NCBI RefSeq assembly: GCF_000981895.1
Contig: NZ_LATD01000102.1
Span: forward strand, 1-32,085
DNA: 32,085 nt
Reading direction: 5' to 3'
Source of the DNA: Streptomyces odonnellii
GTDB lineage: Bacteria; Actinomycetota; Actinomycetes; Streptomycetales; Streptomycetaceae
Below, one piece after another: positions 1 to 7,486 of the stretch. Numbering within the stretch: the first letter of the stretch is position 1; each line of letters starts with the position of its first letter. The notes under the pieces were generated by a model. That model saw nothing but the letters and a program-made list of their open reading frames with translations. It searched no databases and had not been told where the DNA came from. The translations under genes and the position numbers were made by a program.

Positions 1-64
1 CACCCCGCACCCCCCGCCCGAGCGGCCATATGCCCGCATACGCTCCCCGAACAGACACCGGACG

Positions 65-70
65 TACAGT
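65..70 (+). promoter_or_regulatory. Possible -10 box of a leaderless promoter
   Basis: TACAGT lies six bases before the ATG at 77, and there is no purine-rich ribosome binding site in between. That is the layout of a leaderless actinobacterial transcript starting at the ATG. No convincing -35 is visible. Confidence 0.35.
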
Positions 71-76
71 CGATTC

Positions 77-313
77 ATGACCGTTCATGTCACCCTGCTC
101 CCGGCCGCGCTCCCGCCGGGTATTGAACCGTCCAACCGCGTCATCTCCTACGAGGACCAGGACGACATCCGCTTCCGGTATCTGCTGCACGACAGCGGGG
201 CGCTGGTCGTACGCCGTACGCGTCACGAGGAGGCCACCGTCACCGAGGCCGTCTTCGGGCCCGCGGCCTGGGAAGGGGTGCAGGGGGACGGGTCCATCCA
301 GCCTCACTCCTGA
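77..313 (+). CDS. Small hypothetical protein (78 aa)
   Basis: I do not recognise this family. The reading frame is a soluble, acidic 78-residue protein with no signal peptide or membrane segment. It has a central stretch rich in charged and aromatic residues (EDQDDIRFRYLLHDSG) that looks like a small beta domain. The ATG has no ribosome binding site but follows a TACAGT hexamer by six bases, so a leaderless start fits. An overlapping +1 frame of similar length begins ten bases later and is probably a shadow, because it is arginine- and serine-rich in the way GC-skewed false frames are. The stop codon sits at the edge of a CTGATCCAC repeat patch. Confidence 0.55.
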   Translation: MTVHVTLLPAALPPGIEPSNRVISYEDQDDIRFRYLLHDSGALVVRRTRHEEATVTEAVFGPAAWEGVQGDGSIQPHS

Positions 314-369
314 TCCACTCCACTGATCTGCCCCTGATCCACTCCTGTCCTGATCCACACCCGATCCAC
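310..369. repeat. Short direct repeats starting at a stop codon
   Basis: CTGATCCAC occurs at 310, 334 and 350, with a variant at 361. The first copy contains the TGA stop of the preceding small gene (311-313). Spacing is irregular (24, 16 and 11 bases). Confidence 0.7.
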
Positions 370-402
370 TCCCGACCCACGGCATCTGCGACATCACTGC
401 AC

Positions 403-2226
403 CTACGGCGTCACAGCGTCAGCACGGTCCAGCGCCCGCTGCGCCTCGTACAGGTTCCGTGGCCTGATCGTCTCCGGGCTGCCGTACGCCTCCAGCCTCG
501 CGTGCAGCTCGCCCGTGAAGTCCGGTACGTCGATCTGGTCGAACTCACGGACCTCGCTGATGCCCACCGTCGCGCTGTACGGAGCGATCTCGTCGATCTT
601 GATCAGGCCCGCGCGCTCATTGGTGACCGTGACGTTCCAGTGGGTGAACCGCGCCCCGTACAGCGGGCCCGCGATCGCGTCGCCGCCGTGCCGGCCGTCG
701 TTGGTGACGGTGATCTCCGTACGTACGTTGGCGAAGGGCATCCCGCGATGCGTGTCGAAGGTGCCCATCTCCATCAGTCCGCGCGACCAGACGTTGTAGC
801 TGGAGAGGCCCTCCACATTGATGCCGTGGGGCTGGGTGCCCGCGGGCGGTGCCGGGACCGTACGCCGCTCGATGACGAAGTCCTCGATCAGATTGTCGTG
901 CGAACCCTCGCGGCAGTAGTACGGATGGTGCGCGCCGCGGCCCGCGACGCGGGTACGGCGCAGGGTGCAGGCGGACGCGGCGATCAGGCCGAAGCCGTTG
1001 TCGACATGGCGTACGACCACATCGTCGGCCCAGCAGTCGTACGCACACTGGAACGCGACCCCGTTGTACCCCTTGTCCAGCAGGTGCGGGGACTGCGGTG
1101 TCTCGACCGCCTCCAGCGTCAGCCCTTCGACCCCCGAGCCGGTCAGCGGGGTGACGAGGGTGGTCAGGCGCGGGTCCCACTCCGGGCGTACGTCCAGCGG
1201 AAGCGGGCGTTCCAGGGTGACCTTCCTGCCGCGTACGGCCGTGACGCGCACCGGCCATTCGTACGGGACGTAGGACGTCAGCTTGGTCATCGCGGCCCAG
1301 TCGTACGACTTGGTGCCGGGGCCGTCGCCCGCCATGTGCTCCAGCAGGGTGCGGTCCGGGTCGTCGGCGAGCCGGAGGAGGACGAGCTGTCCGGGCCGGA
1401 GCTTCGAGGTGTCCTGTACGGTCACGGTCCGGTCGCCGCGCCGGGCGCGGCCGACGCCGGTGAGGGTGCTCCACTCGTCCCGCTTGTTGCCGGTCCAGCC
1501 CTCGAACGGCCAGGCGCGTTCCCCGATGGCGGCGGTGAGCGAGTCCCAACGCCCTTGCGGGCAGAGCCAGATGAGGCCGCCGGCCCAGGACCAGCTCGAC
1601 TTGTCGCCGCCGTAGCGGCTGCCGTAGGGGCCGATCAGCTCGGTGAGGTTCTTCGTCGCGTACAGCTTCGTACGGTCGCTTCCCGCGCCCCGGAGGGTGA
1701 CACCGCTGTGGGCGATACGGATGACGCCGTCGACGCGGTAGGTGCCGGGCGGGATGGTGACCGTGCCCCCGCCGCGCTCTCCGGCGGCGGCGAGGGCACG
1801 GTTGATGGCGGGTGCGTCGTCCGTGGAACCGTCGCCCTTGGCGCCGTACGCGCGGACATCGGCCACCACGCGGTGGCGCGGGAGGCGGGTGGCGCCGGCG
1901 CGCTGGCCGGCCCGGCCGACGTACGGGATCTGGGGGTGGGTGAACGGGGAGGCGGCGAATTCTCGCCAGAGGGTCGAGATCCGGAGGGTTGAGGTCCGGA
2001 GGGTCGAGGTCTGGGGTGAGCCGACGGCGCGTGTCACGGCTGTCGCCGTTGCTCCGGTGGTCATCACCCCGGCGGCGGCCACCGCGACGGCGCTGCCCAG
2101 CAGGGTCCGCCTGCCGACCGCGCGCCGCCCTTCGTACCGCTGCCCGCGCCCCTGCCCGCGCTCGTCCTCGTACGCCGGCCCGCGCTCGTCCCCGTACGCC
2201 TGCCCGTGCCCCTGTCCGTACCCCAT
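403..2226 (-). CDS. Secreted (Tat) pectate-lyase-fold protein
   Basis: This is a probable exported polysaccharide-active or polysaccharide-binding protein of about 607 residues. The N-terminus carries a twin-arginine signal (GRRTLLG, then an Ala/Val-rich hydrophobic stretch). After a short linker comes a typical right-handed beta-helix opening (VADVRAYGAKGDGSTDDAPAINRAL, here split by description: VRAYGAKGDG then STDDAPAINRAL), the signature of the Pfam pectate lyase superfamily that also holds rhamnogalacturonases and phage tailspikes. The substrate cannot be read from sequence. I chose the ATG at 2226 because GGAGG lies just upstream; an upstream ATG at 2280 would run through a palindrome and AT-rich promoter-like DNA. 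The mature N-terminus contains three 15-base tandem repeats, and the pre-signal region is Gly/Gln/Glu/Arg repeats. Confidence 0.8.
   Translation of the reverse strand: MGYGQGHGQAYGDERGPAYEDERGQGRGQRYEGRRAVGRRTLLGSAVAVAAAGVMTTGATATAVTRAVGSPQTSTLRTSTLRISTLWREFAASPFTHPQIPYVGRAGQRAGATRLPRHRVVADVRAYGAKGDGSTDDAPAINRALAAAGERGGGTVTIPPGTYRVDGVIRIAHSGVTLRGAGSDRTKLYATKNLTELIGPYGSRYGGDKSSWSWAGGLIWLCPQGRWDSLTAAIGERAWPFEGWTGNKRDEWSTLTGVGRARRGDRTVTVQDTSKLRPGQLVLLRLADDPDRTLLEHMAGDGPGTKSYDWAAMTKLTSYVPYEWPVRVTAVRGRKVTLERPLPLDVRPEWDPRLTTLVTPLTGSGVEGLTLEAVETPQSPHLLDKGYNGVAFQCAYDCWADDVVVRHVDNGFGLIAASACTLRRTRVAGRGAHHPYYCREGSHDNLIEDFVIERRTVPAPPAGTQPHGINVEGLSSYNVWSRGLMEMGTFDTHRGMPFANVRTEITVTNDGRHGGDAIAGPLYGARFTHWNVTVTNERAGLIKIDEIAPYSATVGISEVREFDQIDVPDFTGELHARLEAYGSPETIRPRNLYEAQRALDRADAVTP
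1971..2015 (-). repeat. Three 15-base tandem repeats inside the lyase-like gene
   Basis: Units at 1971-1985, 1986-2000 and 2001-2015 differ by one to three bases. They encode a repeated STLR/STLW pentapeptide just after the Tat signal, in a linker ahead of the beta-helix domain. Confidence 0.85.
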
Positions 2227-2244
2227 TGCGCGCCTCCACGTATA

Positions 2245-2257
2245 TGAACGACGTTCA
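2245..2257. promoter_or_regulatory. Palindromic operator candidate before the lyase-like gene
   Basis: TGAACG-A-CGTTCA is a perfect 6+6 palindrome placed 19 bases upstream of the chosen start, next to an AT-rich TATA-containing stretch that could be the -10. The position suits a repressor site for a carbohydrate-type regulator, but no regulator is encoded next to it. Confidence 0.4.
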
Positions 2258-2340
2258 GGTGTGCGTTTGAGGGTGAGCATGACATGCCCGATCGGCTACA
2301 GGGAAGAGCCGTGCCGCGACTCAGGCGGCCCCGACCGGCG

Positions 2341-2997
2341 TCAGGCCGACGGCCCCCGGGTCAGATGCTCGAACGCGTCCAGATTCCGCGTCGACTCGCC
2401 CCGCGACACCCGCCACGCGTACTCCTTGCGGATCGCGCTCGCGAACCCCAGCTCCAGCAGGGTGTTGAACGAACCGTCCGCCGCCTCCAGCACCGACCCC
2501 AGCAGCCGGTCGATCTCGTCCTCGGTGACGGCGGCCAGCGGGAGTTTGCCGGTGAGGTAGATGTCGCCGAGGCGGTCGACCGCGTAACTCACCCCGTACA
2601 GCTTGAGGTTGCGCTCCAGGAGCCAGCGGTGGACGGCCTCGGCGTTCTCGTCGGGGCGGCGGACCACAAAGGCGTTGAGGGAGAGCGCGTGCCGGCCGAC
2701 CAGCAGGGAGCAGGTGGTGGAGAGCTTGCGGGTGCCGGGGAGGGTGACGACGTACGAGCCGGGGCGCGGGCTCTCCCACGTCAGCTCGGCGGAGTCCAGG
2801 GCCTGTTCGACGACCAGCGCGACCTGCGCGGCGCGCTCAGCGGGCGCCTGCCGCGCCCGCGCACTCCCCGGCCGCTGCCCCGCGCCCGGTTCCGCCCCCT
2901 GCGCCGTCCGCGGCCCCGTTCCGTCTTCCGTCTGCGGCCCCGTCCCCTGTTCCGTCCGGTGCCCCGTTCCCTGTCCGGCCCGCTTTACGTCAGCCAT
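2341..2997 (-). CDS. YbjN domain-containing protein
   Basis: This is a 218-residue soluble protein whose C-terminal ~150 residues match the YbjN fold (type III secretion chaperone-like). It has the usual pattern of a conserved WE segment, [16 protein letters not shown] and [10 protein letters not shown]. The molecular role of actinobacterial YbjN proteins is not settled. The first ~70 residues are a low-complexity Gly/Thr/Arg/Gln tract built from short DNA repeats. Its ATG (2997) overlaps the mshA stop codon by eight bases, so it is probably translationally coupled to mshA. The mshA-ybjN order also occurs in Mycobacterium (Rv0486-Rv0487), which supports the call. Confidence 0.8.
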   Translation of the reverse strand: MADVKRAGQGTGHRTEQGTGPQTEDGTGPRTAQGAEPGAGQRPGSARARQAPAERAAQVALVVEQALDSAELTWESPRPGSYVVTLPGTRKLSTTCSLLVGRHALSLNAFVVRRPDENAEAVHRWLLERNLKLYGVSYAVDRLGDIYLTGKLPLAAVTEDEIDRLLGSVLEAADGSFNTLLELGFASAIRKEYAWRVSRGESTRNLDAFEHLTRGPSA

Positions 2998-4372
2998 GGT
3001 GCGAGCGTACGTGACGGCGGTGATCATGCATGGCCGCCATGTACACCTCCGCCGTCGCCGCCGCCGCCGTGTCCCAGCCGAAGGACCTGGCGTGGCGGGA
3101 GGCCGCCTCGCCCATCCGCCCGACCAGTTCCGGGTGGTCGACGAACTCGCGCAGCACCCGCGCGTACGCCTCCGGTTCGTGCCCGGCGACCAGAAAGCCC
3201 GTCTCCCCGTCCCGTACCGCCACCGGCAGGCCGCCCACCGCCGCAGCCACCACCGGGGTGCCCGCCGCCTGGGCCTCTATCGCGACAAGGCCGAAGGACT
3301 CGCTGTACGAGGGCATGACCAGCACGGACGCCGCCCGGAACCAGTCCGCGAGCCGGTCCTGCCCGACCGGTGGCCGGAACCGCACCACATCCGCGATCCC
3401 CAGCCGCGCGGCGAGCTTCTGGAGCCCCTCCGGCTTCGCCAGGCCCGTACCGCTCGGACCGCCGACCACCGGTACGACCAGCCTCCTGCGGAGCGCGGGA
3501 TCCTGGTCGAGCAGGACGGCCACCGCGCGCAGCAGCACATCGGGCGCCTTCAGCGGCTGGATACGGCCCGCGAAGAGCGGAATGAAAGCGTCCGGGGGCA
3601 GACCCAGCCGGGCGCGGGCGGCGGCGCGGCCGTCGCCGGGACAGAAACGGTCCAGATTCACCCCGGGGTGGACGACGGCGGCCTTGGCGGGCTCGGCGTC
3701 GTAGAAGCGGACGAGTTCGCCGGCTTCCTCCGCCGTGTTGGCGATCAGCCGGTCGGCGGCCCGTACGACCTGGGTCTCGCCGATGACACGGGCCGCGGGC
3801 TCGGGCCGGTCGCCCTCGGCGAGCGCGGCGTTCTTGACCTTGGCCATGGTGTGCATGGCGTGGACGAGGGGGACGCCCCAGCGCTCGGAGGCGAGCCAGC
3901 CGACATGGCCGGACAGCCAGTAGTGGGAGTGGACGAGGTCGTAGTGGTCGGCGCGGTGGCCGGCCCAGGCCTGCATCACACCATGGGTGAAGGCGCAGAG
4001 CTGCGCGGGCAGCTCCTCCTTGGCCAGGCCTTCGTACGGGCCGGCGTCGACATGCCGTACGAGCACCCCGGGGGCCAGCTCCACGGCGGGGTCGAGACCG
4101 CCGGTGGTGGCGCGGGTGAAGATCTCCACCTCGATGTCGATGGCGGCGAGGCGCTTGGCCAGCTCGACGATATAGACGTTCATGCCGCCCGCGTCGCCGG
4201 TGCCCGGCTGGTGCAGGGGCGAGGTGTGGACGCTGAGCATGGCGATGCGCCGGGGCCGGCGGTGCTGGCCGGGGAGCCGGAGCCGGGGCGATCGAGCCGG
4301 TCCCGGCCGGGCCGCTCCTGGCCGACCCGGTCCTGCGAACGTGCCGGCGATACGGGACACGTACTGGCTCAC
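2990..4372 (-). CDS. mshA: D-inositol-3-phosphate glycosyltransferase MshA
   Basis: MshA transfers GlcNAc from UDP-GlcNAc to 1-L-inositol-1-phosphate, the first committed step of mycothiol synthesis in the cytoplasm. The 460-residue product has the GT-B, GT4-family layout. The N-terminal domain contains [19 protein letters not shown], which binds substrate. HSHYWLSG and a linker follow, and the C-terminal donor domain has [10 protein letters not shown] and the E-x7-E motif in ESFGLVAIE. The GTG at 4372 (VSQYVSR) is preferred because AGAGG lies eight bases upstream, homologues start the same way, and the ATG at 4501 would lie upstream of a sigma-R-type promoter. The ybjN-like gene follows with an overlap. 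Confidence 0.95.
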   Translation of the reverse strand: MSQYVSRIAGTFAGPGRPGAARPGPARSPRLRLPGQHRRPRRIAMLSVHTSPLHQPGTGDAGGMNVYIVELAKRLAAIDIEVEIFTRATTGGLDPAVELAPGVLVRHVDAGPYEGLAKEELPAQLCAFTHGVMQAWAGHRADHYDLVHSHYWLSGHVGWLASERWGVPLVHAMHTMAKVKNAALAEGDRPEPAARVIGETQVVRAADRLIANTAEEAGELVRFYDAEPAKAAVVHPGVNLDRFCPGDGRAAARARLGLPPDAFIPLFAGRIQPLKAPDVLLRAVAVLLDQDPALRRRLVVPVVGGPSGTGLAKPEGLQKLAARLGIADVVRFRPPVGQDRLADWFRAASVLVMPSYSESFGLVAIEAQAAGTPVVAAAVGGLPVAVRDGETGFLVAGHEPEAYARVLREFVDHPELVGRMGEAASRHARSFGWDTAAAATAEVYMAAMHDHRRHVRSHHG

Positions 4373-4460
4373 GTCTACGGCCTCTCGCTCGGGGAGCCGC
4401 TCGGCGCGCGGCCTCGGGACACGGCAAAGAAAGGGTCTGCTCGGCCCTCCAAGGGCCGTC

Positions 4461-4487
4461 AACAGCGGGGCGGGCTCCTTCAATTCC
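4461..4487 (-). promoter_or_regulatory. Sigma-R-type promoter for mshA
   Basis: Read on the minus strand, GGAAT (4487-4483) is followed after 19 bases by GTT (4463-4461). This is the GGAAT-N18/19-GTT consensus of the thiol-oxidative-stress sigma factor SigR in Streptomyces. It lies about 90 bases before the GTG of mshA. Mycothiol genes are known members of the SigR regulon, so position and target agree. A hairpin (4442-4458) overlaps the expected transcription start. Confidence 0.7.
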
Positions 4488-4676
4488 GCTTTCGCCGCCA
4501 CTTTGCCAATTCATTACTACGGGTGGCTCAACCTTCACGGGTTGACGCGAACCGGCGCCTTTGCGGGTTCGCGCCTTCGCGACCTCGGGACGACGCGCGC
4601 CTTCCGGGGGCGCGCCCTCCCGGGTTCGCGCCTTGCCGGCGTCGCGCCTTCCCGGGTTCGCCTGTCCCGCTGTCGG

Positions 4677-4718
4677 TGCGTGTCGTTACGCTCGTTCTGC
4701 GTGTCGTTACGCTCGTTC
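4677..4718. repeat. Perfect 21-base tandem duplication before the methyltransferase
   Basis: The 21-base unit at 4677-4697 is repeated without change at 4698-4718, ending two bases before the ATG at 4720. The 347-base divergent region (4373-4719) also holds related GCGCCTT/CCCGGGTTCGC repeats at about 4553-4670 and a TCAACC-N6-GGTTGA dyad at 4528-4545. Confidence 0.85.
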
Positions 4719-4719
4719 C

Positions 4720-5586
4720 ATGGTGCCTCCGGTGTCCCCGCCCCGCTCGTCCCGCCCGGTGGGCACCGTGACACGCGGCACCACGCACCAGAACCGGCTG
4801 CGCCGCATGGACCGCTGGATCACCGCCGTACACGGAGCCGCGCTGCGCCGGTCCGCAGCCGTGCCCGTGGTGGTGGACCTGGGGTACGGAGCGGCCCCCT
4901 GGACCGCGGTCGAGCTGCTCCTGCGGCTGCGTACGGCCGATCCGCGTACCGAGGTCGTCGGGATCGAGATCGAACCGGCGCGGGTCGCCGCCGCCCTCCC
5001 GTACGAACGCGAGGGGCTGCGCTTCCGGCACGGCGGCTTCGAGATCCCGCTGGACGGGGGCGTACGGCCGGTGCTGGTACGGGCGGCCAATGTGCTGAGG
5101 CAGTACGAGGAGGGCGAGGTCGCCGCGGTCTGGGCGCGGCTGTGCGCGCGGCTGGCGCCGGGCGGGCTGCTGGTGGAGGGGACGTGCGACGAGATCGGGC
5201 GGCGGCATGTGTGGGTGGCGCTCGGGCCCGAGGGTCCGCGGACGGTGACGTTCGCGGCGCGGCTCGGGTCGCTGGGGCGCCCTTCGGATCTGGCGGAGCG
5301 GCTGCCCAAGGCGCTGATCCACCGGAATGTGCCGGGCGAGCCGGTCCACGCGTTCCTGCGGGACTTCGACCGGGCGTGGGCGGCGGCGGCCCCGTACGGA
5401 TCGCTGGGCGCGCGGCAGCGGTGGGTCAGGGCGGTACGGGACCTGGCGGGCGACTGGCCGCTGACGGACGACGCGCGCAGATGGCGGCAGGGCGAGGTGA
5501 CGGTGGAGTGGGGGGCACTGGCGCCGGGCGGGCGGCACGGCAGCGAACCGGGCAGCCGGCACGGCCGCGAGGGCAACGGTATGTGA
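4720..5586 (+). CDS. Putative class I SAM-dependent methyltransferase
   Basis: The 288-residue product has a Rossmann-type motif I (VVVDLGYGAAPWTAVELL, near residue 48) followed by an acidic strand end (VVGIEIEPARV). That is the SAM-binding arrangement of class I methyltransferases. A later LAPGGLLVEGTCDE resembles the post-motif III strand. The substrate is unknown. The gene is divergent from mshA, an arrangement I recall from other streptomycetes, but nothing ties it to mycothiol. The ATG at 4720 is the first start after a perfect 21-base tandem repeat, and translation upstream of it would read repeats. The C-terminal tail is Gly/Arg/His-rich (GGRHGSEPGSRHGREGNG). Confidence 0.7.
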   Translation: MVPPVSPPRSSRPVGTVTRGTTHQNRLRRMDRWITAVHGAALRRSAAVPVVVDLGYGAAPWTAVELLLRLRTADPRTEVVGIEIEPARVAAALPYEREGLRFRHGGFEIPLDGGVRPVLVRAANVLRQYEEGEVAAVWARLCARLAPGGLLVEGTCDEIGRRHVWVALGPEGPRTVTFAARLGSLGRPSDLAERLPKALIHRNVPGEPVHAFLRDFDRAWAAAAPYGSLGARQRWVRAVRDLAGDWPLTDDARRWRQGEVTVEWGALAPGGRHGSEPGSRHGREGNGM

Positions 5587-5589
5587 CCA

Positions 5590-5611
5590 CGGGAACACCA
5601 GCGGGTGCCCG
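5590..5611 (+). terminator. Hairpin just after the methyltransferase gene
   Basis: CGGG-aa-CACC pairs with GGTG-CCCG around a four-base loop, starting four bases after the stop codon. There is no U-tract, so it may be a Streptomyces-type non-canonical terminator or a 3'-end stabiliser. The rest of 5612-5795 holds no gene I can support; it is the promoter region of the NlpC/P60 gene. Confidence 0.4.
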
Positions 5612-5795
5612 TTCGTCCACAGTGTGGTGAATGAGTCCTGTGAGGTGCAGGGCCCCTCTGTCCCTTTGCTGGAGGCCATGACACGATCGCGACGACGACA
5701 GCAGTTGCTGGCGGTATGTCAGTCAGGTGATGAAGGCGCGTTTCAGACCGGTTTGAGCCCAGCGGGTGGGCCGGGCCGACTCGGAGGGGGAGCTT

Positions 5796-6962
5796 GTGAA
5801 CCGACGTCGCAGTGCCGCTGCCGCGATCACCGTGGTGTGTGCCCTGGCCGTCCTGGCGTCGCCGGATCTGCTCAACCGCGCGTACGCGGCGCCGATGCCG
5901 CCGCCCGCGCCGGTGGTTCCGCTGGCCGCGCCCGCGGTGCTCGGCGCACCGGCCGCGCCCTCCCCGCCGGCCGTCCCGCCGCCCCCGGTCGAACTCCCGC
6001 CGGGAGCCGGCCCGGTGACCAAGGACGGCAAGTCCCTGGACGACATACGCAAGGAGATAGACCTCCTTTACCAGAAGGCCGCGTCCGCCACCGACGCGTA
6101 CAACCTCGCCGACGAGCAGGCCAAGAAGCAGTCGGCCGAGGTCGTCGGGCTGGCGGAGGACCTCGTACAGGGCCAGTTGCGGATCGACGCGCTCAAGGAC
6201 CAGGCGGGCGCGGCGGCCCGCGCGCAGTACCGCGGCGGCGGGCTGCCGCCCGAGGCGCAGCTCATCCTCACCGACGATCCGCAGCTCTTCCTCGACGGCG
6301 TCGGGCGAATACAGCAGGGCCAGAAGGCCACCAAGGACCTCATCGCCGAACTGACCCAGGCGCAGGAGGACTTGAAGAGCTATACGGCGGACGCCGGCAC
6401 CCAGTGGCAGAAGCTGGAGGCCAGCCGCGCCAAGAAGGAGCGGGCGAAGAAGGAGATCACCCGGCAGATCGCCGCCGCCAAGAAGCTCGAATCGAGCCTG
6501 GAGAAGGAGGAGCGGGCGCGGCTGGCGCGACTGGAGGCCGACGCGGCGTTCCGGGCGCAGTCGGCGTGGCTCGGCTCGGGCGCGCTGACGGACATCAACC
6601 GCGCGGCGAGCACGCCGGGCAAGAAGGCGATGACGTTCGCGACGGCCCAGATAGGCAAGCCGTATGTCTGGGGCGCCGAGGGGCCGTCCTCGTACGACTG
6701 CTCGGGGCTGACCTCCCAGGCGTGGGCGGCTGCGGGCCGGATCATCCCGCGCACCTCGCAGGAGCAGTGGCGGCTGCTGCCGAAGGTCGCGGTCGAGGAC
6801 ATGCGTCCGGGCGATCTGGTCATCTACTTCCAGGACGCCAGCCATGTGGGGATGTACATCGGAGACGGCGCGATCGTGCACGCGCCGAGGCCGGGGCGGA
6901 ATGTGACGCTGGCGGGTGCGGGTTCGATGCCGATCCTCGGGGTCGTACGCCCGGACATGTAG
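5796..6962 (+). CDS. Secreted NlpC/P60 peptidoglycan endopeptidase
   Basis: This is a cell-wall hydrolase that should cut peptide stems of peptidoglycan outside the membrane. The 388-residue product starts at GTG 5796, behind a strong GGAGGGGGA ribosome binding site. It has a positively charged signal peptide (VNRRRSAAAAITVV, cleavage near AYA), a Pro/Ala-rich linker, then a long coiled-coil (about residues 75-265) of the kind that gates activity in RipA/CwlO-type enzymes. The C-terminal NlpC/P60 domain follows. The catalytic Cys is residue 302 in SSYDCSG and His is residue 350 in ASHVGMY; a second His at 362 (IVHAPRPG) fits the third position. The partner that activates it is unknown. Confidence 0.92.
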   Translation: MNRRRSAAAAITVVCALAVLASPDLLNRAYAAPMPPPAPVVPLAAPAVLGAPAAPSPPAVPPPPVELPPGAGPVTKDGKSLDDIRKEIDLLYQKAASATDAYNLADEQAKKQSAEVVGLAEDLVQGQLRIDALKDQAGAAARAQYRGGGLPPEAQLILTDDPQLFLDGVGRIQQGQKATKDLIAELTQAQEDLKSYTADAGTQWQKLEASRAKKERAKKEITRQIAAAKKLESSLEKEERARLARLEADAAFRAQSAWLGSGALTDINRAASTPGKKAMTFATAQIGKPYVWGAEGPSSYDCSGLTSQAWAAAGRIIPRTSQEQWRLLPKVAVEDMRPGDLVIYFQDASHVGMYIGDGAIVHAPRPGRNVTLAGAGSMPILGVVRPDM

Positions 6963-7083
6963 CCGGGCCTGCGGCCGGGCATGCGGGTCGGGCATGCGGT
7001 CGACGCCCGCCATACGGCCGGGATGCGGCCGTGCATGCGATCGGCCTGACCGGGTAGCCCAGCGGACGGCCCAGCAAATCGCC

Positions 7084-7110
7084 CACTAGTGAGCACTATT
7101 GCGCAAGTGG
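7084..7110. promoter_or_regulatory. CACTAGTG palindrome plus GCACTATTGC element
   Basis: A perfect CACTAGTG palindrome (7084-7091) is followed by GCACTATTGCGCAAGTG (7094-7110 covers its core), containing TTGCGCAA. The words GCACTATTGC and CAAG also occur in the 13-base inverted repeat before the xre gene at 11065-11092, so this may be a second site for that regulator. Confidence 0.4.
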
Positions 7111-7112
7111 GG

Positions 7113-7139
7113 CGATACGACCCAGGACGGGTCGTATCG
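7113..7139. promoter_or_regulatory. Perfect 11-base inverted repeat
   Basis: CGATACGACCC and GGGTCGTATCG flank a five-base spacer (AGGAC). No T-tract follows on either strand, so a protein-binding operator is as likely as a terminator for the upstream hydrolase gene. Confidence 0.55.
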
Positions 7140-7157
7140 TGCGCCCGTCCAGTCCGG

Positions 7158-7255
7158 CATGTGATGCGCACAGCACCCACACAGCGCTCCACATCAGACT
7201 CACATGTGATGCGGAGCCAGTTCACGGGCTGACCCCGCATACTCCACATGTGATG
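7158..7255. repeat. Three CATGTGATG repeats at 44-45 base intervals
   Basis: CATGTGATG occurs at 7158-7166, 7203-7211 and 7247-7255. The second and third copies sit in a perfect CACATGTG palindrome. The near-constant interval of about four helical turns suggests a cooperative binding array in the promoter region of the phosphatase gene. Confidence 0.6.
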
Positions 7256-7486
7256 TTGCCCATGTCCGAAGTCCGTAAAAGACATGCCCGTACCCGTACG
7301 TGATGTATGTCATGGCCACCGATGCCCGAATCGCGCGGGATGCGATATGGCCAGCGGCATATGACGGCGGCTCTTCGCCAAAAGGCCATTCCGCTGGGGC
7401 GGGCGCTACCGCTATGGTCCCCGTCTGGTGGATCGTCGATCGTCGTTCCACCGCGCCCTCGGGGGGAGGGAAGGAAACCCATACCG

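Larger units (their letters stand above)
6963..7486. promoter_or_regulatory. 524-base intergenic regulatory region
   Basis: I see no credible gene here. The first ~100 bases after the hydrolase are degenerate GGCCGGGCATGCGG-type repeats. From 7084 onward the DNA is AT-richer and full of symmetric sites, listed separately. The last ~190 bases lead to a GGGAGGGAAGGA ribosome binding site before the ATG at 7487. Confidence 0.6.

Noticed and set aside
502..1992. Long plus-strand frame opposite the lyase-like gene
   Set aside because: It is antisense to a gene with a clear Tat signal and fold; its composition (Gly/Arg/Val/Asp mixture without domains) is typical of GC-rich shadow frames.
5612..5795. 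c-di-AMP (ydaO) riboswitch before the NlpC/P60 gene
   Set aside because: This class often controls such hydrolases in streptomycetes, but I could not find the conserved core in this leader by eye. A covariance-model search would decide.
4707..7013. 768-codon minus-strand frame
   Set aside because: It runs antisense across two well-supported genes and shows no motif.
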